Shown here: positions 49,136 through 59,806 of the stretch, piece after piece | Layout of the letters: each line of letters begins with the position of its first letter | Position numbering within the stretch: the stretch's first letter is position 1 | Assembly: GCA_003550325.1 (NCBI GenBank) | Contig: QKWP01000779.1 | Location: forward strand, 64,559 to 128,558 | Direction of reading: 5' to 3' | Origin: Gigaspora rosea | Lineage: Eukaryota; Glomeromycota; Glomeromycetes; Diversisporales; Gigasporaceae | DNA length: 64,000 nt | Position numbers and translations under genes: made by a program | Notes under the pieces: model-generated | Database searches by the model: none | Told to the model about the DNA's origin: nothing | What the model saw: the letters and a program-made list of their open reading frames with translations, nothing else

Positions 49136-49790
49136 TATATATATATATATATAGTATAATCAATATATGTCGTGCCTCAGACTAGGGTAGGGAGTTAAGG
49201 GTAACGGTAAGAGTAAAGATTAGGGCGTAACTTAGGCAAATCAATGTCGATCAGTTAATGCTGGCCAAAAATCGATATCTGAAGCACAACATATATATTA
49301 AAAGATGTATATTTTCATCTATATTTATATTTATATTTATTTATATTTATATTTATTTGTTTTATTTGTTTATTTATTTTAGTTTGTGAGATTAGCAAGA
49401 AACAAGGTATTAATATTAATATTCATACAACGATGCCTGAGCTTATTAGCTCAGTAAATGAACTTGGAGATTTAGAACATGTTAGCGCAGAATTTCCATT
49501 AGGTGATTGGGGTGGATGTCTTGGTAAATATGTAAGTAAATAAAAAGTTCTTAAATAATTTTCACTATATTACTAAAGTTACTAGTTGCTATTATTATCT
49601 TATTTTATTTTTCCAGGCAGCGACTAATGTTCGGAAAGTATTGGAAGGAATTGTGTATCTTCCAAATCATTTAAAATTATCTACTGAAGAATATAATGAT
49701 TTATTGACTACTTTTATTAAAGAATCAAATGAAAATAAATCATCGGGATATTATCATAGATTCTTTGCTAGAAAAGTTCATATTAGCTAG
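48164..49790 (+). CDS. SAM-dependent class I methyltransferase, paralogue 1
   Basis: There are four exons (48164-48420, 48512-48852, 49383-49531, 49617-49790) making 921 nt, 306 aa. All junctions are GT-AG and in phase. The SAM-binding site is VLDIGCGPGLWM (G86, G88, G90, split by intron 1), followed by GIDVD. PFPPETFDFVHISMMCTAFTE is the motif IV-like region and RVLKYNGWVEI the following strand. The C-terminal HRFFARK is retained. It resembles fungal UMTA/LaeA-like methyltransferases, and the substrate is unknown. A MITE (48877-49097) fills much of intron 2, which is 530 nt here against about 104 nt in the paralogue at 54636-55839. The coding exons show no stops. The ATG at 48164 was chosen because DNDFETFLQ then aligns with the paralogue, although the first dozen residues differ from it. 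Confidence 0.86.
48877..49097. mobile_element. MITE in intron 2 of methyltransferase 1
   Basis: The inverted tips GGCCGTTTGAAGTTTTCGTT and GGCTGTTCGAAATTTCAATT lead to a shared TCGTTTAACGTTC. TAATAATAA flanks both sides (48868-48876 and 49098-49106), consistent with a 9-bp duplication but weakened by the TAA microsatellite that continues to 49134. The element is GC-richer than its host intron and matches the older copy at 44701-44947. Confidence 0.8.
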
Positions 49791-51200
49791 ATATTATTAA
49801 CAAACTTTTATTACTATAATTACTGTATTATTTCTTTGTAATTTTATATTAATAGAATTTGAATTTTATAAATGTAAAGTTTAAAAAAAAAAAACTAGTA
49901 AGATTTTGTACATTAAAAAAATTTAATTGTTAAATTAAATATTATCATTGTTATAAAATAGTTAATATGTAAGGTGTAAGGTTTAACAGATTTCCAACGT
50001 GTGTTATTTAACATGCATACTTTATAGCAAAGCTGTAAAAGTCTGTTGTATCTTGACAGGTCATAAACCATAAATTATCTTGATCCAAGTCAAATTAATA
50101 ATTAAAATATGATAAATGGTAGTGAACAGTATTTTCTGCATAGAACTCAACGAGTAAGGTTGAAGCTTAAATCTTGGATATAACTCAAGTTGGGATATAA
50201 CCTAGTGGGGATATAATCCAGGTATGACTGTATACCACAAGCATTATCATATTTGAGCATAGTGTAATGAATTATTTTTATTTATTTTATTTATGTCATA
50301 AATATTTTTAAATCATATATACAAAAATAAGGTCACTTAGACATGGTTTGGTGGCTTAGAATTAGAAAATCATGAATACGCGATAATTGTCATGAAAATG
50401 TGACTACTCCAAGCCTACAAATATTCCACCACTCATGTATACAGGGTAAAAATCACAAATTTATTACAATCATCACAAATATATTATAAATTCCATGAAT
50501 GCATAACAGCTTCTAAAAATGTATTTAAGACCTTCAAATTCAAAAAAGCAAAATATAAGTTCTGATGTTCAATTTTAAAATGAAATAATAATAAAAGTAA
50601 AACCTTTATTTTTGAATTTGACTTTAACATTAATAAACCTTGCAAGACTCAATTTGATGGACTGAATTGACTTGTAACTTCATATTAGCTTATTATAACT
50701 CAAATTCTTTGTGATGAGTTTAGTTAATTCTTTTAAATTTTTCACATGCTCATATTCACATTTAAGGTCATGCAAAGTTATTTTTCGGTTTGTATAAAAT
50801 AGAATCAGAAAATTTTGGATTTTTTTTCAGTTCTATCAGGTAATTCAGGAAAATTATGGCAATACTAGAGAAAAAATTAAATAGCAAAAACGGAATAATT
50901 GGTACGATTGAAATTTAAAAAAATATTTTTTTTGAAAAATTGAGTCAGCGAGTTATGCATTCTTTTCGCAATTTTAAGTTACTGATGGGTTTAATACTCA
51001 TATATTTTGCATATTCTATCTGATTTGCATAATCTGTAGCATAATTTTAAAAAATTATCACATAATTTGCATAATTCAAATTGTAAAGCAGGCAGAATTT
51101 GGGGTTTGCACAGCAGAAAAACGAGGTCCCCGATAATGCTGAAATCCACGTGGCCCCATATCATCAGATTTTCTAAAATTTCATGTAACGAATTGACACT
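49791..51200. other. Intergenic, repeat-like but unassigned
   Basis: At 50150-50235 GGGATATAACCTAGTGGGGAT and GGTATGACTGTATA resemble pogo-type right ends, but no partner end was found. The rest is AT-rich without a supported gene. Confidence 0.35.
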
Positions 51201-51235
51201 ATGTAATCAAAACAATCAAATGCTATAAGCGGCTG

Positions 51236-51416
51236 CCCTAACCCTAACCCTAACCACGAGGTATAAAACCACTAACAAAAAAAAATTTACGAGGCAAAAA
51301 GTGTAAAACCACTAACAAAAAAAAGTTTTTGCCTAAACCTAACCCTAACCATGAGGCAAAAAGCGTCTATAAAAAAAAATATATTTTTACCTTGTGGTTA
51401 GGGTTAGGGTTAGGGT
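51236..51416. repeat. Opposed telomere-like tracts, CCCTAA ... TTAGGG
   Basis: Three and a half CCCTAA repeats lie at 51236-51255, a shorter ACCTAACCCTAACC at about 51337, and GGTTAGGGTTAGGGTTAGGG at 51397. Between them AAAACCACTAACAAAAAAAA is duplicated (51266 and 51306). The organisation resembles the inner parts of the hairpin-tip MITEs. It is not a chromosome end. Confidence 0.7.
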
Positions 51417-51429
51417 CGACTTTTTTGAT

Positions 51430-52759
51430 ATAGTTAGAAGGTCTCTTATATATAGAATCAAGAATGCGATTTATGCAGCATATAGACATATCAGATATAT
51501 TTATGATTTTGTTTATGCTCTTCTGACCAATCAAAATTATCAGGTGATTATATCGAGGGTAACACAATTCGGGTTATCACTGGGCTCACTCTTCCCTATT
51601 GGGTGAACAGATCACAAGATCGGAGTGTGATTAATACGCATGCCAGTAATGATTACTGTGCGTGTGAAAATTAGAATGTTCAGTCAACTATGCAAAACAA
51701 ACCTATATTCGGTACCATATAAGAATTAATTTTTGGATCTTATGATCAGAATAGTAATCAGATAGTGACGTGGCTTATTTATATTTAATATAATAGTAAA
51801 GAATGTCTTGTGGGCTTTCAGATGTCTAGAGCAAATAGCTCTATTTTTCTCAATTATTTTAGCGTAATCGATTTTTCAAAGCCTTTATGACGAAGTTACT
51901 GTACATTATAAAACCTCATTACTCTTACCGTTATACTCGGATTAATCTTATTAATCACTACAAAATAATTTATTTGATGTTGCATTTGTTAATAGTTACC
52001 CTTTAACATCTCATTGTCCCTCTTAAAAACTATTATTATTGTTCTCGCATTACATAACCTTAAAATTAATACCTTATCGACGTCCTCCCTACATTGTTTC
52101 TTAAATTGATTGCATAATTAATTAGACAAATTAAATAATATCCCGACTCGGATCCAAGTGGTTCGTGACCTCACGTAACTTGCATAAAAATATGAAATTG
52201 ACACTGAACATATACGTCTTAACCCGATTGCAAATCAAAATTTGACTACTATAAACAGTCAACTAGTATATCCGGATGGTTACAATAGTTAAATCACGTA
52301 AATCTAATAGGCGTTTAGAAAAAATTATGTTAGATAATTCTATCTGTACATAATATCCGGCATCATAACATATTGACTTCCCGTTCTTGGTTTCGCTCAA
52401 CAACGTTGCGCAGTTACTTATTTGTTAAATCTTAATTTATAAAACACAAGGCTCATTTTGTATAATAAAATGAGCTATGGAGTCCGAAATTTTTTGCATA
52501 TCTAAAAATAGAATGAAAATGACGACATATTGGATAAATATTTTACCATCAATCTTGTACTACCACAAAATGCATTTACTAATTTTTCAAACACTTTCTA
52601 TTGGTTGAAATTTTTTAGATTTATTAGGTTTGTTAATTTTCATGTTACACCAGATCTTGTCCTCGTGACTGATGCTGATTGGATAGAATCGGAAAAATTA
52701 GTAAACCAAAAAATTTACCCCCTACTGCAATGTTGTCATGGGCGGACACGGACGGCGGA
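51430..52759. other. Intergenic, nothing recognised
   Basis: The composition is mixed, less extreme in AT than most of the window. No splice-consistent ORF with recognisable domains was found. Confidence 0.35.
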
Positions 52760-53046
52760 CAGTCCGGGACGGGACGTCAGGGAAATGTCCGCCTAGAACT
52801 TTTTTTGTCTCGGACATTCGGCTATCAACACGTGATTATCAACCAATAAAATTCTTTGTATCTCCCGCAAATTATCATTTTTTACATAATGATAACCAAA
52901 CCAAGGTTCTGTATAATTCCGCGTTTTACCTGGCGGACATGTCCCAACATAGTAGGGGCAAAGTGAAAATTAGTGGGACATTGTCTATGTACAATATCAT
53001 GTCGGGACATTATTGCGTACATGTCCGGACGTCCCGTCCCGGACTG
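52760..53046. mobile_element. GC-rich-ended MITE, CAGTCCGGGACGGGACGT tips
   Basis: Perfect 18-bp inverted tips CAGTCCGGGACGGGACGT bound 287 bp, with GGACATGTC-type motifs repeated inside each end. A CAG tip is compatible with hAT, but no matching 8-bp flanks are visible. Two ORFs crossing it are artefacts. Confidence 0.7.
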
Positions 53047-53474
53047 TTCATCTACCCTACCCTACAGGAGATCGTTACACAGCACAGAAATTTGGGTTGT
53101 TTTGGGTTACACACTTTAATGCCGTATGTCAAGTGGCTTCTTGTAACTTTTTTGAAATCTTATTTTTTTTCATTAAGAGCTTTCTACAAGAATTTATTTT
53201 TATTATTAATTATAAATTCTTTACTACTACCTGAATTTTTGTACACTACAAAAATTTGACCATTTTCTTCTCAAGCTAGTTTTTATTAATGATTGTTTCA
53301 ATACTATAACAATATCTAACATTATTTTACCACCTATTCAAAGCCTTCACTCATTTTTTTGTGACCTTACATGTACTTTTAGAAATACAAGAATTGATTA
53401 TTTTATTAGTTTCTCTATTAGTATGTAAGTAATCATCATAGGTTTTACTATTGGGTTTTTCCTTAACAAAAACG

Positions 53475-53645
53475 AATCAGCATTGGCAGGTATGACATCA
53501 GCATTGGCAGGTACGTACGTACTTAGGTACAACAGACTTGGATCAGCATTGGCAGGTAAGTACGTACAACAGACTTGAATCAACATTGGCAGGTTATACA
53601 AACTGAAAAAAGCGTTGGCAGGCACCACAAACTTTGTTGGTAGGT
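53475..53645. repeat. Minisatellite, ATCAGCATTGGCAGGTA units
   Basis: About six units of GAATCAGCATTGGCAGGTA with interspersed GTACGTACGTAC and CAACAGACTTG, degenerating to the right (GTTGGCAGG, GTTGGTAGG). The minus-strand ORF over it is a by-product. Confidence 0.75.
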
Positions 53646-53980
53646 ATTTAAGATTAATTACAAGATTTGGTAAAAGCTCTTATAGGTTAAACATATAATG
53701 CAAAAATCTATAATATACATTCTTTGGGACACTCATTTCGGATTTGTATTAAGGAGGCATACACTTCAAATTTTAGAATATATATTTGCGGGGCACAGTG
53801 AAAAAATTTAAAGCACTAAAAAAAAAAAAGATTATCAAGTGAAAATCTATTTGTATCATTGTTCAAAGTCTAATATATCACACAACTACTTATTAATTTT
53901 TGAACCTCTGATCGTTATATAAAAAAAAAAAAATAATAACAATAAATCCGTTATTGTATGCTACTCAGTGATATATACCA

Positions 53981-54082
53981 TATCGTGTGCTTAAAATCTG
54001 TTGGCCCTTTCGCTCACTAGAAATGCGTGCAAGCACACTTTTCTAGCGAGCGAAAGGGCCAGCAAATTATAAGCACACGATA
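53981..54082. repeat. Near-perfect 102-bp hairpin
   Basis: Arms of about 48 bp (TATCGTGTGCTTAAAATCTG onward, 53981-54028; inverted at 54034-54082) share GGCCCTTTCGCTC. The loop is only a few bases. It could be a tiny MITE. It lies about 550 bp upstream of methyltransferase 2. Confidence 0.75.
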
Positions 54083-54635
54083 CAGCATTTATTGCCGCGT
54101 AACATGTAATAACTATTTGTTATTTAAAATTTAAGACATACTTAAATCCCAATTTCTGGGTCTAGAACTGGAAGCTTATGCGACACAACAAGTTATTTTT
54201 AAAAACCAGAAATTTTGGTGTCCAGAAAATTTTCTTTTTAGTAATATGTACTACAAACAAGAGGTTATTTGGAAATTATATCATTTTAGAATCGGATAAA
54301 CTTGAGTTACTGTAAATGTGAATTACACAACAGCAAAAATCTTTATTGTTTAACAAAAATTTAAAACCTTTTTTTTTATTTTCTATATTAAAAATTCTAC
54401 ATTGCATATTACCCTTGCACACAAAAGATGCATTATTCAATTAAATATAAATTACAGTTTTATCAGTTTAGAAGATATTATCAAAATATTTATTATTTGA
54501 ATTTACACGAAAATTCACCCTTCGAGTTATTAAGTAAACATAAAATCTGTGTAACTACAAAAAACACGATTTTAAAGGATCTCTTTTTAAAAAAATTTTA
54601 TTACAAATATTATTGTAATTATTATTTCTATATTA

Positions 54636-55839
54636 ATGATGTCCAATAAAGATAATATTCCAAGAAAAAAAGCCTTAACGACAGATGATAATAACGATTT
54701 CGAAACTTTTCTACAATTAAATACACATAGAATATTAAATGGAAGAAAATATTTTAATGACAATGAAACAAAATATATACTACCATCAGATAAAAAAGAA
54801 ATTAACAGAGAGGCTATGTCATATACAATAAGGCAACATTTATTTCAAAAAAGCTTTTTTTCTCCAGTCGAGGAAAAGTTAAATATGAGAGCTCATGTAC
54901 TTGATATCGGGTAAATACAATCATTTTATATATTCTTTTAAACTTTTTTTTTCATATTATCATAAAACATTTACGCGGTCAATTTAAAAGATGTGGTGCA
55001 GGTTTTTGGATAGTTGACATGGGATTAGATTATCCATCTTCATCATTCATAGGAATTGATATAGATTCTACTCGATTTCCTTCAAATGATCGACATCCTC
55101 CAAATGTCGGTTTTCTTGAATGTAAAATAACTCATGGAATTCCATTTCCTCCTGAAACTTTTGATTTTGTTCATATGAGTATGTTATGTTGTGCACTTAC
55201 TGAATCTCAATGGCATCAGTTAGTAAAAGAAATTGTTAGAGTTTTAAAATGTGAAGGTTGGGTCGAATTCGTAGAAGGTGATCCATGGTTTAAAAATTGT
55301 GGTAAGATTGGAAAATTTATGATAGAAAATAGTATGTATCCACCAAAATTTCCATAATTTTTGTTAATATTAATAGTATATATATATTCATCTACTTTTA
55401 TATATTTATTTATTTTATTTGTTTATTTATTTTAGTTTTGGAGGTTAGCGCGAAAAAAGGTATTAATCTCAATATTCATACAATGATACCGAAATTTATC
55501 GGTTCAATGAATGAACTTAGAGATTTAGAATATTTTAACGTAGAATATCCATTAGGTGAATGGGGTGGATGTCTTGGTAAATATGTAAGTAAATAACAGT
55601 TCTTTATTTTATAATTTTCACTATTTTACTTAAATAGTTGTTAATATTTATTTTCTCAGGTAATGACTAATATTCGGAAAGCAGCTGAAGGAATTGTGTA
55701 TCTTCAAAAACATTTAGGTTTATCTGCTAAAGAATATGATGCTTTATTGACAAATTATCTTAAAGAATTAAATGAAAATAAATCAATAGGATTTTATCAT
55801 AGATACTTTGCTAGAAAAATTCATAATAGCGACTATTAA
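54636..55839 (+). CDS. SAM-dependent class I methyltransferase, paralogue 2
   Basis: There are four exons (54636-54910, 54991-55331, 55436-55584, 55660-55839) giving 945 nt, 314 aa. Exons 2 and 3 have the same lengths as in paralogue 1 (341 and 149 nt) and all intron phases are identical. The SAM site VLDIGCGAGFWI has Ala where paralogue 1 has Pro. Downstream are GIDID, PFPPETFDFVHMSMLC and VLKCEGWVEFVEGDPWF. Paralogue 1 reads AD in place of GD in that last segment, so this copy looks closer to the family norm. The C-terminus is HRYFARKIHNSDY. Intron 2 is about 104 nt with no insertion. Upstream sequence is also related to that of paralogue 1 (ATGTACTACAAAC; TGTGTAACTACAAAAAA), so the duplication included the promoter. 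The substrate is unknown. Confidence 0.89.
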
Positions 55840-57147
55840 AATACGATTACTGTAATTTATTTGTAATTTTATATTAATTTAATTGAATAGAATTTTAACC
55901 TTGCGGAATAAAATTTCAAATAATATAATAATATTTATATATAAAATACAAAAAAAAATTTGATTGATAAAACTGAATACTGTCATTGTTGTAAAGTAGT
56001 GTAAATATAAGGTGAAGACAAATTTCTAATTTATTTTATTACTTGAATCTCGAAAATAAATGCTTTTCTTTGAGTAAAGCTGTTATTCAGGTCAAGTTGA
56101 CTCGTACGAATCAGCTTCTTGTCAAGAAAACGAGTCACTTGAAAAAACGGATAAATTCTACTGCACATAGAAAATATGGGACTGAGTTAATCATTAAAAA
56201 TATATATATTGAAACATTTATAAAAATGAACCTTGTTAAGAACCAATTTTAATTTTTATTAAAATTCAATAATTCAAATTCAAATTTGATCTATTAAATA
56301 AAAATTATTTTTGCATATCAAAATTTAAATTAGTTAGTCGTGTGAGATCAGATATAATTTGTGATTTGTAATTACCGATAACTCAGTAATCAGTTATGAT
56401 AATCAAAGATTTTGATTGGACGTTTTCCTGGATTATTTCCTTGTTTAGGGTCGTCTAAAGCCAGGGACAATGAAATCGATATTTGCTGTCGTGTAACTTA
56501 TATAAGTTTTGCCAGAATTACGTAATTAATATGGTTTCTTAATTTTAATCAGTACTATTATTATTCTGGTCACTAACACCCAAAAAATTTAAAAATATAG
56601 CTATGTACAGGACATACATATGTACTATGTATAACTGATAAAAATCAGTTATTTTAACAAATAACTTATATTTCATTATTATATTACGAGATATGATTTA
56701 TGTCTATTAATCCCTTAAGCTATAAAGAAATTTTTACCTTGTTCTGTAAATATGTATAAAAGAGAATATACAAAATTTAATCATCAACATTACATTTGAT
56801 CTTGCACTCTGATTGGTTGGTCAGAAGTCATATCGATATAAGTTGATATAAATTAGTATAACTGTATATAAATCGATAAATATTTTTACTGTTTCGGTCT
56901 AATGCAGAGGCAATCATGTTATTATCATCCAATCAAATTGTGGAAGTAGAAGAAACGGCAGTCTAAACCTACTTTTGGTGTATTAATAAAAAATGACGGG
57001 GAGGTAAATATGCTATATAAAACACTTAACCTTAACCTAGACTAACCTAAAGTGACCATAACCCTAAAGTTAACGAATTAAAAAATATTAAATTTATATT
57101 AATTGCCTCCGCCTTAGACGTCCCCCATATGGTTACTGAACCAGAAT
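55840..57147. other. Intergenic, nothing firmly recognised
   Basis: AT-rich to 56300, then mixed. TTAATCCCTTAAGCTATAAA at 56706 may be one diverged tip of the TATCCCTTAAAC MITE group. An ORF near 56043 needs a TTG start and has no recognisable domain. Confidence 0.35.
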
Positions 57148-57239
57148 CATTAAGTCACCGATAAAGTATGGCGCCATAATTAGCTAATTATTACAATTAT
57201 ATTTATTACATATTTATTACATGAGGTTTTTTAAAACCT

Positions 57240-57490
57240 TAATTGTAATTACATTTATTACATGTAATAATATTATTACATGTAATAATATTATTACATG
57301 TAATAATATTATTACATGTAATAATATTATTACATGTAATAATATTATTATATATAATATTATTATATTTAATATTATTACATGTAATAATATTTATTAC
57401 ATGTAATAATGTAATAATATTATTACATATAATATTATTATATGAAATATTATTACATGTAATATTATTTATTACATGTAATAATGTAAT
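57240..57490. repeat. Palindromic satellite TTATTACATGTAATAATA
   Basis: Eight or more units of about 17 bp, each a palindrome around ACATGT, regular on the left and degenerate on the right. Overlapping ORFs on both strands (TCNNII repeats) are artefacts. Confidence 0.9.
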
Positions 57491-57519
57491 AATATTATTC
57501 AAAAACTATATATTGAATC

Positions 57520-57885
57520 TGTGGTGTTTAGCATCAGTCATATGAAATTTGTATAATATACAGATCAAAATAAAAACAAAAATTAAATTCTAATTAAATA
57601 TTAGGTAGGGTTAAGGCCTGGGATGGCATAGGAGTATAGATTATACCAAAATTTCATGAGGAATTAATATTTGGTAGGGTTAAGGCCTGGGATGGCATAG
57701 GAGTATAGATTATACCAAAATTTCACGAGGAATTTTTTTTGTTAAGGCCTCAAAAATGATTTCATACCCGAATTTTTGCATAATAGTCATTTTTAAAAAA
57801 TATCAAAAAATTTACATTACATCTGATTTTTCACATTACACTACAGCTTATAATAAAAAATTATAGTAGTGTTGACACTAGTAAT
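57520..57885. mobile_element. MITE with hairpin tips and a 69-bp internal duplication
   Basis: The right tip folds on TAGTGTTGACACTA and the left tip GTGGTGTTTAGCATCAGT is related. GGTAGGGTTAAGGCCTGGGA occurs at 57604 and 57673 as a tandem duplication. AAAATTTCACGAGGAATTTT and the TTACATCTGATTTTT / CACATTACACTACAGC blocks are shared with the MITEs at 40857, 42467 and 43043. Confidence 0.6.
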
Positions 57886-58379
57886 ATGATTTAACAATGC
57901 TGATATTATTATATAATTTATTGCATATAATAATATAATAATATATAAAATATATTTTAATATATAATTAATTAAATTAAATTTTAATCTTATTTAAAAA
58001 ATAAATTATTAATTAAATATATTAGTTTTACTTGTTTTATTTATATTATACAATTTTAATTTATTAACTTTATTTTTTATATAGTTAAACCTCAATATAA
58101 TTAGCAGCTCAAGAAACAAGAATCTGATGATTATAAAAAGTTATAACTATTTAAAGATCAAATTTTATAAAGTTTATAATAGATTGAACTTAAAAATAGT
58201 ATAATTAAAATTATAGCTATATCAAGAGTGACTATAATGAGATTTGGTTGTATTTATTAAGGTATATTATATATTTATATAAATACTATAGCTTTAGCTT
58301 TGTTTATTGATAATATTATAATTATATAATATAATAATAATTATATAATAAAACTTATTACTTTGTAATAATATTTATT

Positions 58380-58530
58380 ACTTGTAAAATTAATTATTAC
58401 TTGTAATAATAATTATTACTTGTAATAATAATTATTACTTGTAATAATAATTATTACTTGTAATAATAATTATTACTTGTAATAATAATTATTACTTGTA
58501 ATAATAATTATTACTTATTACAATATTATT
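58380..58530. repeat. Palindromic satellite AATTATTACTTGTAATAAT
   Basis: Seven or so near-identical 19-bp units, each nearly palindromic. They differ from the 57.24-kb array by the centre (ACTTGT for ACATGT) and by unit length. Confidence 0.9.
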
Positions 58531-59087
58531 ACATGTAATAATATTTATTACATAAAATAAATGTAATTACAATTACGACTTTTGTAATAAATAATTATTA
58601 CATTACGACAAATTGCATTTTGAATTATGGCACCAATCATTAGTCACCGACTTTGGTCGATATCAGAAATTTACAAAAATTGCATAAATGTAATTATATT
58701 ATCTGTTATAAGTAAATCACACTACTGTAATGTAATAATACATTTAATAATGGATTGGAACATAACTATTGCGCCAACATTATGAAATTTTGGCCAGTGT
58801 TATTAGAAATCTATTTCTACGTTCGGAGCATAATTTTATTATCCTATATTCAAAATGTGCAGCAGATACAATGAAATTTTGGCTAGCATAATTATACAAA
58901 ATTACGGTTACAATTCAATCATAAGCCATATTTTTGATTGTTCCAAGATTTATGATAATACGTATCTATATCTACAAGATGATTTTGGCTCATAAGTACT
59001 TAATTCGACCCAGAACTATAGAAATCTTGAGCAGTTTATTAAATATTATCTATTGGCCATGGCCGCGGTCAGACTCATGACTGGTGT

Positions 59088-59423
59088 CATGGTTTCTCGT
59101 GACAAAATAATTTGGGCATGATCATTGTATACAATCGATGTGCGAAACTCTTGTCAACGGTTATGAGCAACTATTGTGAACAACTATTGTGAACAACGAT
59201 TGTGAACAACGCTTGTGAACAACGATTCTGAGTAAGGAATCTATAAAGAGGTAGAGCATAGTAGCTCATATGTATGTAGAGACCGTAGTTTCATGTTAAT
59301 GAAGCATGAATTTTACAATTTCTTAAATTCGAGTTAATAAAACCTTTAATAAACTGACCCCGAGTTACGACTAGAGCTAAATTGTACGATCATACAAATT
59401 GCTCTCCCAACCGGCCGTAACAT
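59088..59423. mobile_element. Possible solo LTR fossil
   Basis: The sequence starts TGTCATGG and ends CCGTAACA, with a CTATAAAGAGG TATA-like site (59240) and AATAAA signals (about 59337) in a plausible order for an LTR. No matching partner LTR or clear flanking duplication was seen, so this is tentative. It contains about five tandem copies of a 15-mer, GAACAACGATTGTGA-like, at 59161-59232. Confidence 0.35.
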
Positions 59424-59688
59424 TCAGATCATGACCGACCATTGACATCTTTACTAATGACACACAGTTTGCAAACATTATTCTTATTCAAAGAAAGCTT
59501 TTTTTTACAAGCCTTTCGAACACATTTTTACATTGTATCATTGTAAATCCAAGATGGACTGAATGTGTTAAAGTAAATATCTCAGTTTATGTTAAAATGC
59601 ATTTTAACTTTTTTTAATTTGTTTTTGAAGAAATTAAAAAACAGATATCAAACAAATTTTACTATTGTTATTGATTATACACCCAAAC

Positions 59689-59806
59689 CAGGGTTGGCAA
59701 TGAAGCAAATGGAGCTCAAAAAACTAGTATCCATTGGCTCCATTCATAGCTCCATTGGCTCCATTTGCAGCTTCAATGGGCCCCATTGAGCTCCAGGCCA
59801 ACCCAG
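59689..59806. mobile_element. hAT-type MITE in the last exon of a host gene, perfect 8-bp TSD
   Basis: The tips CAGGGTTGGC (left) and, inverted, CTGGGTTGGC (right) bound 118 bp. ACCCAAAC flanks it exactly (59681-59688 and 59807-59814). The CAGGG tip and 8-bp duplication fit hAT. The interior has repeated CTCCATTGGCTCC. It supplies the stop codon and about 18 C-terminal codons of the gene on the minus strand. Confidence 0.9.

Larger units (their letters stand above)
57167..58637. mobile_element. Composite TIR element enclosing palindromic satellites
   Basis: The left TATGGCGCCATAATT and, inverted, right TTGGTGCCATAATT are terminal repeats, followed inward by TAATTACATTTATTACAT-type sequence on both sides. 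CATTAAGTCACCGA (57148) and CATTAGTCACCGA (58638) lie just outside both ends in direct orientation, possibly a diverged target duplication. Inside are two satellites (57240-57490 and 58380-58530) and a hairpin-tip MITE (57520-57885). Confidence 0.55.

Noticed and set aside
52738-53259. 173-aa ORF
   Set aside because: It is formed mainly by a MITE with perfect 18-bp TIRs. No domain is present.
57221-57502. Repetitive ORFs on both strands, or a CRISPR-like array
   Set aside because: A palindromic AT satellite without spacers gives open frames on both strands. It has no unique spacer sequences.
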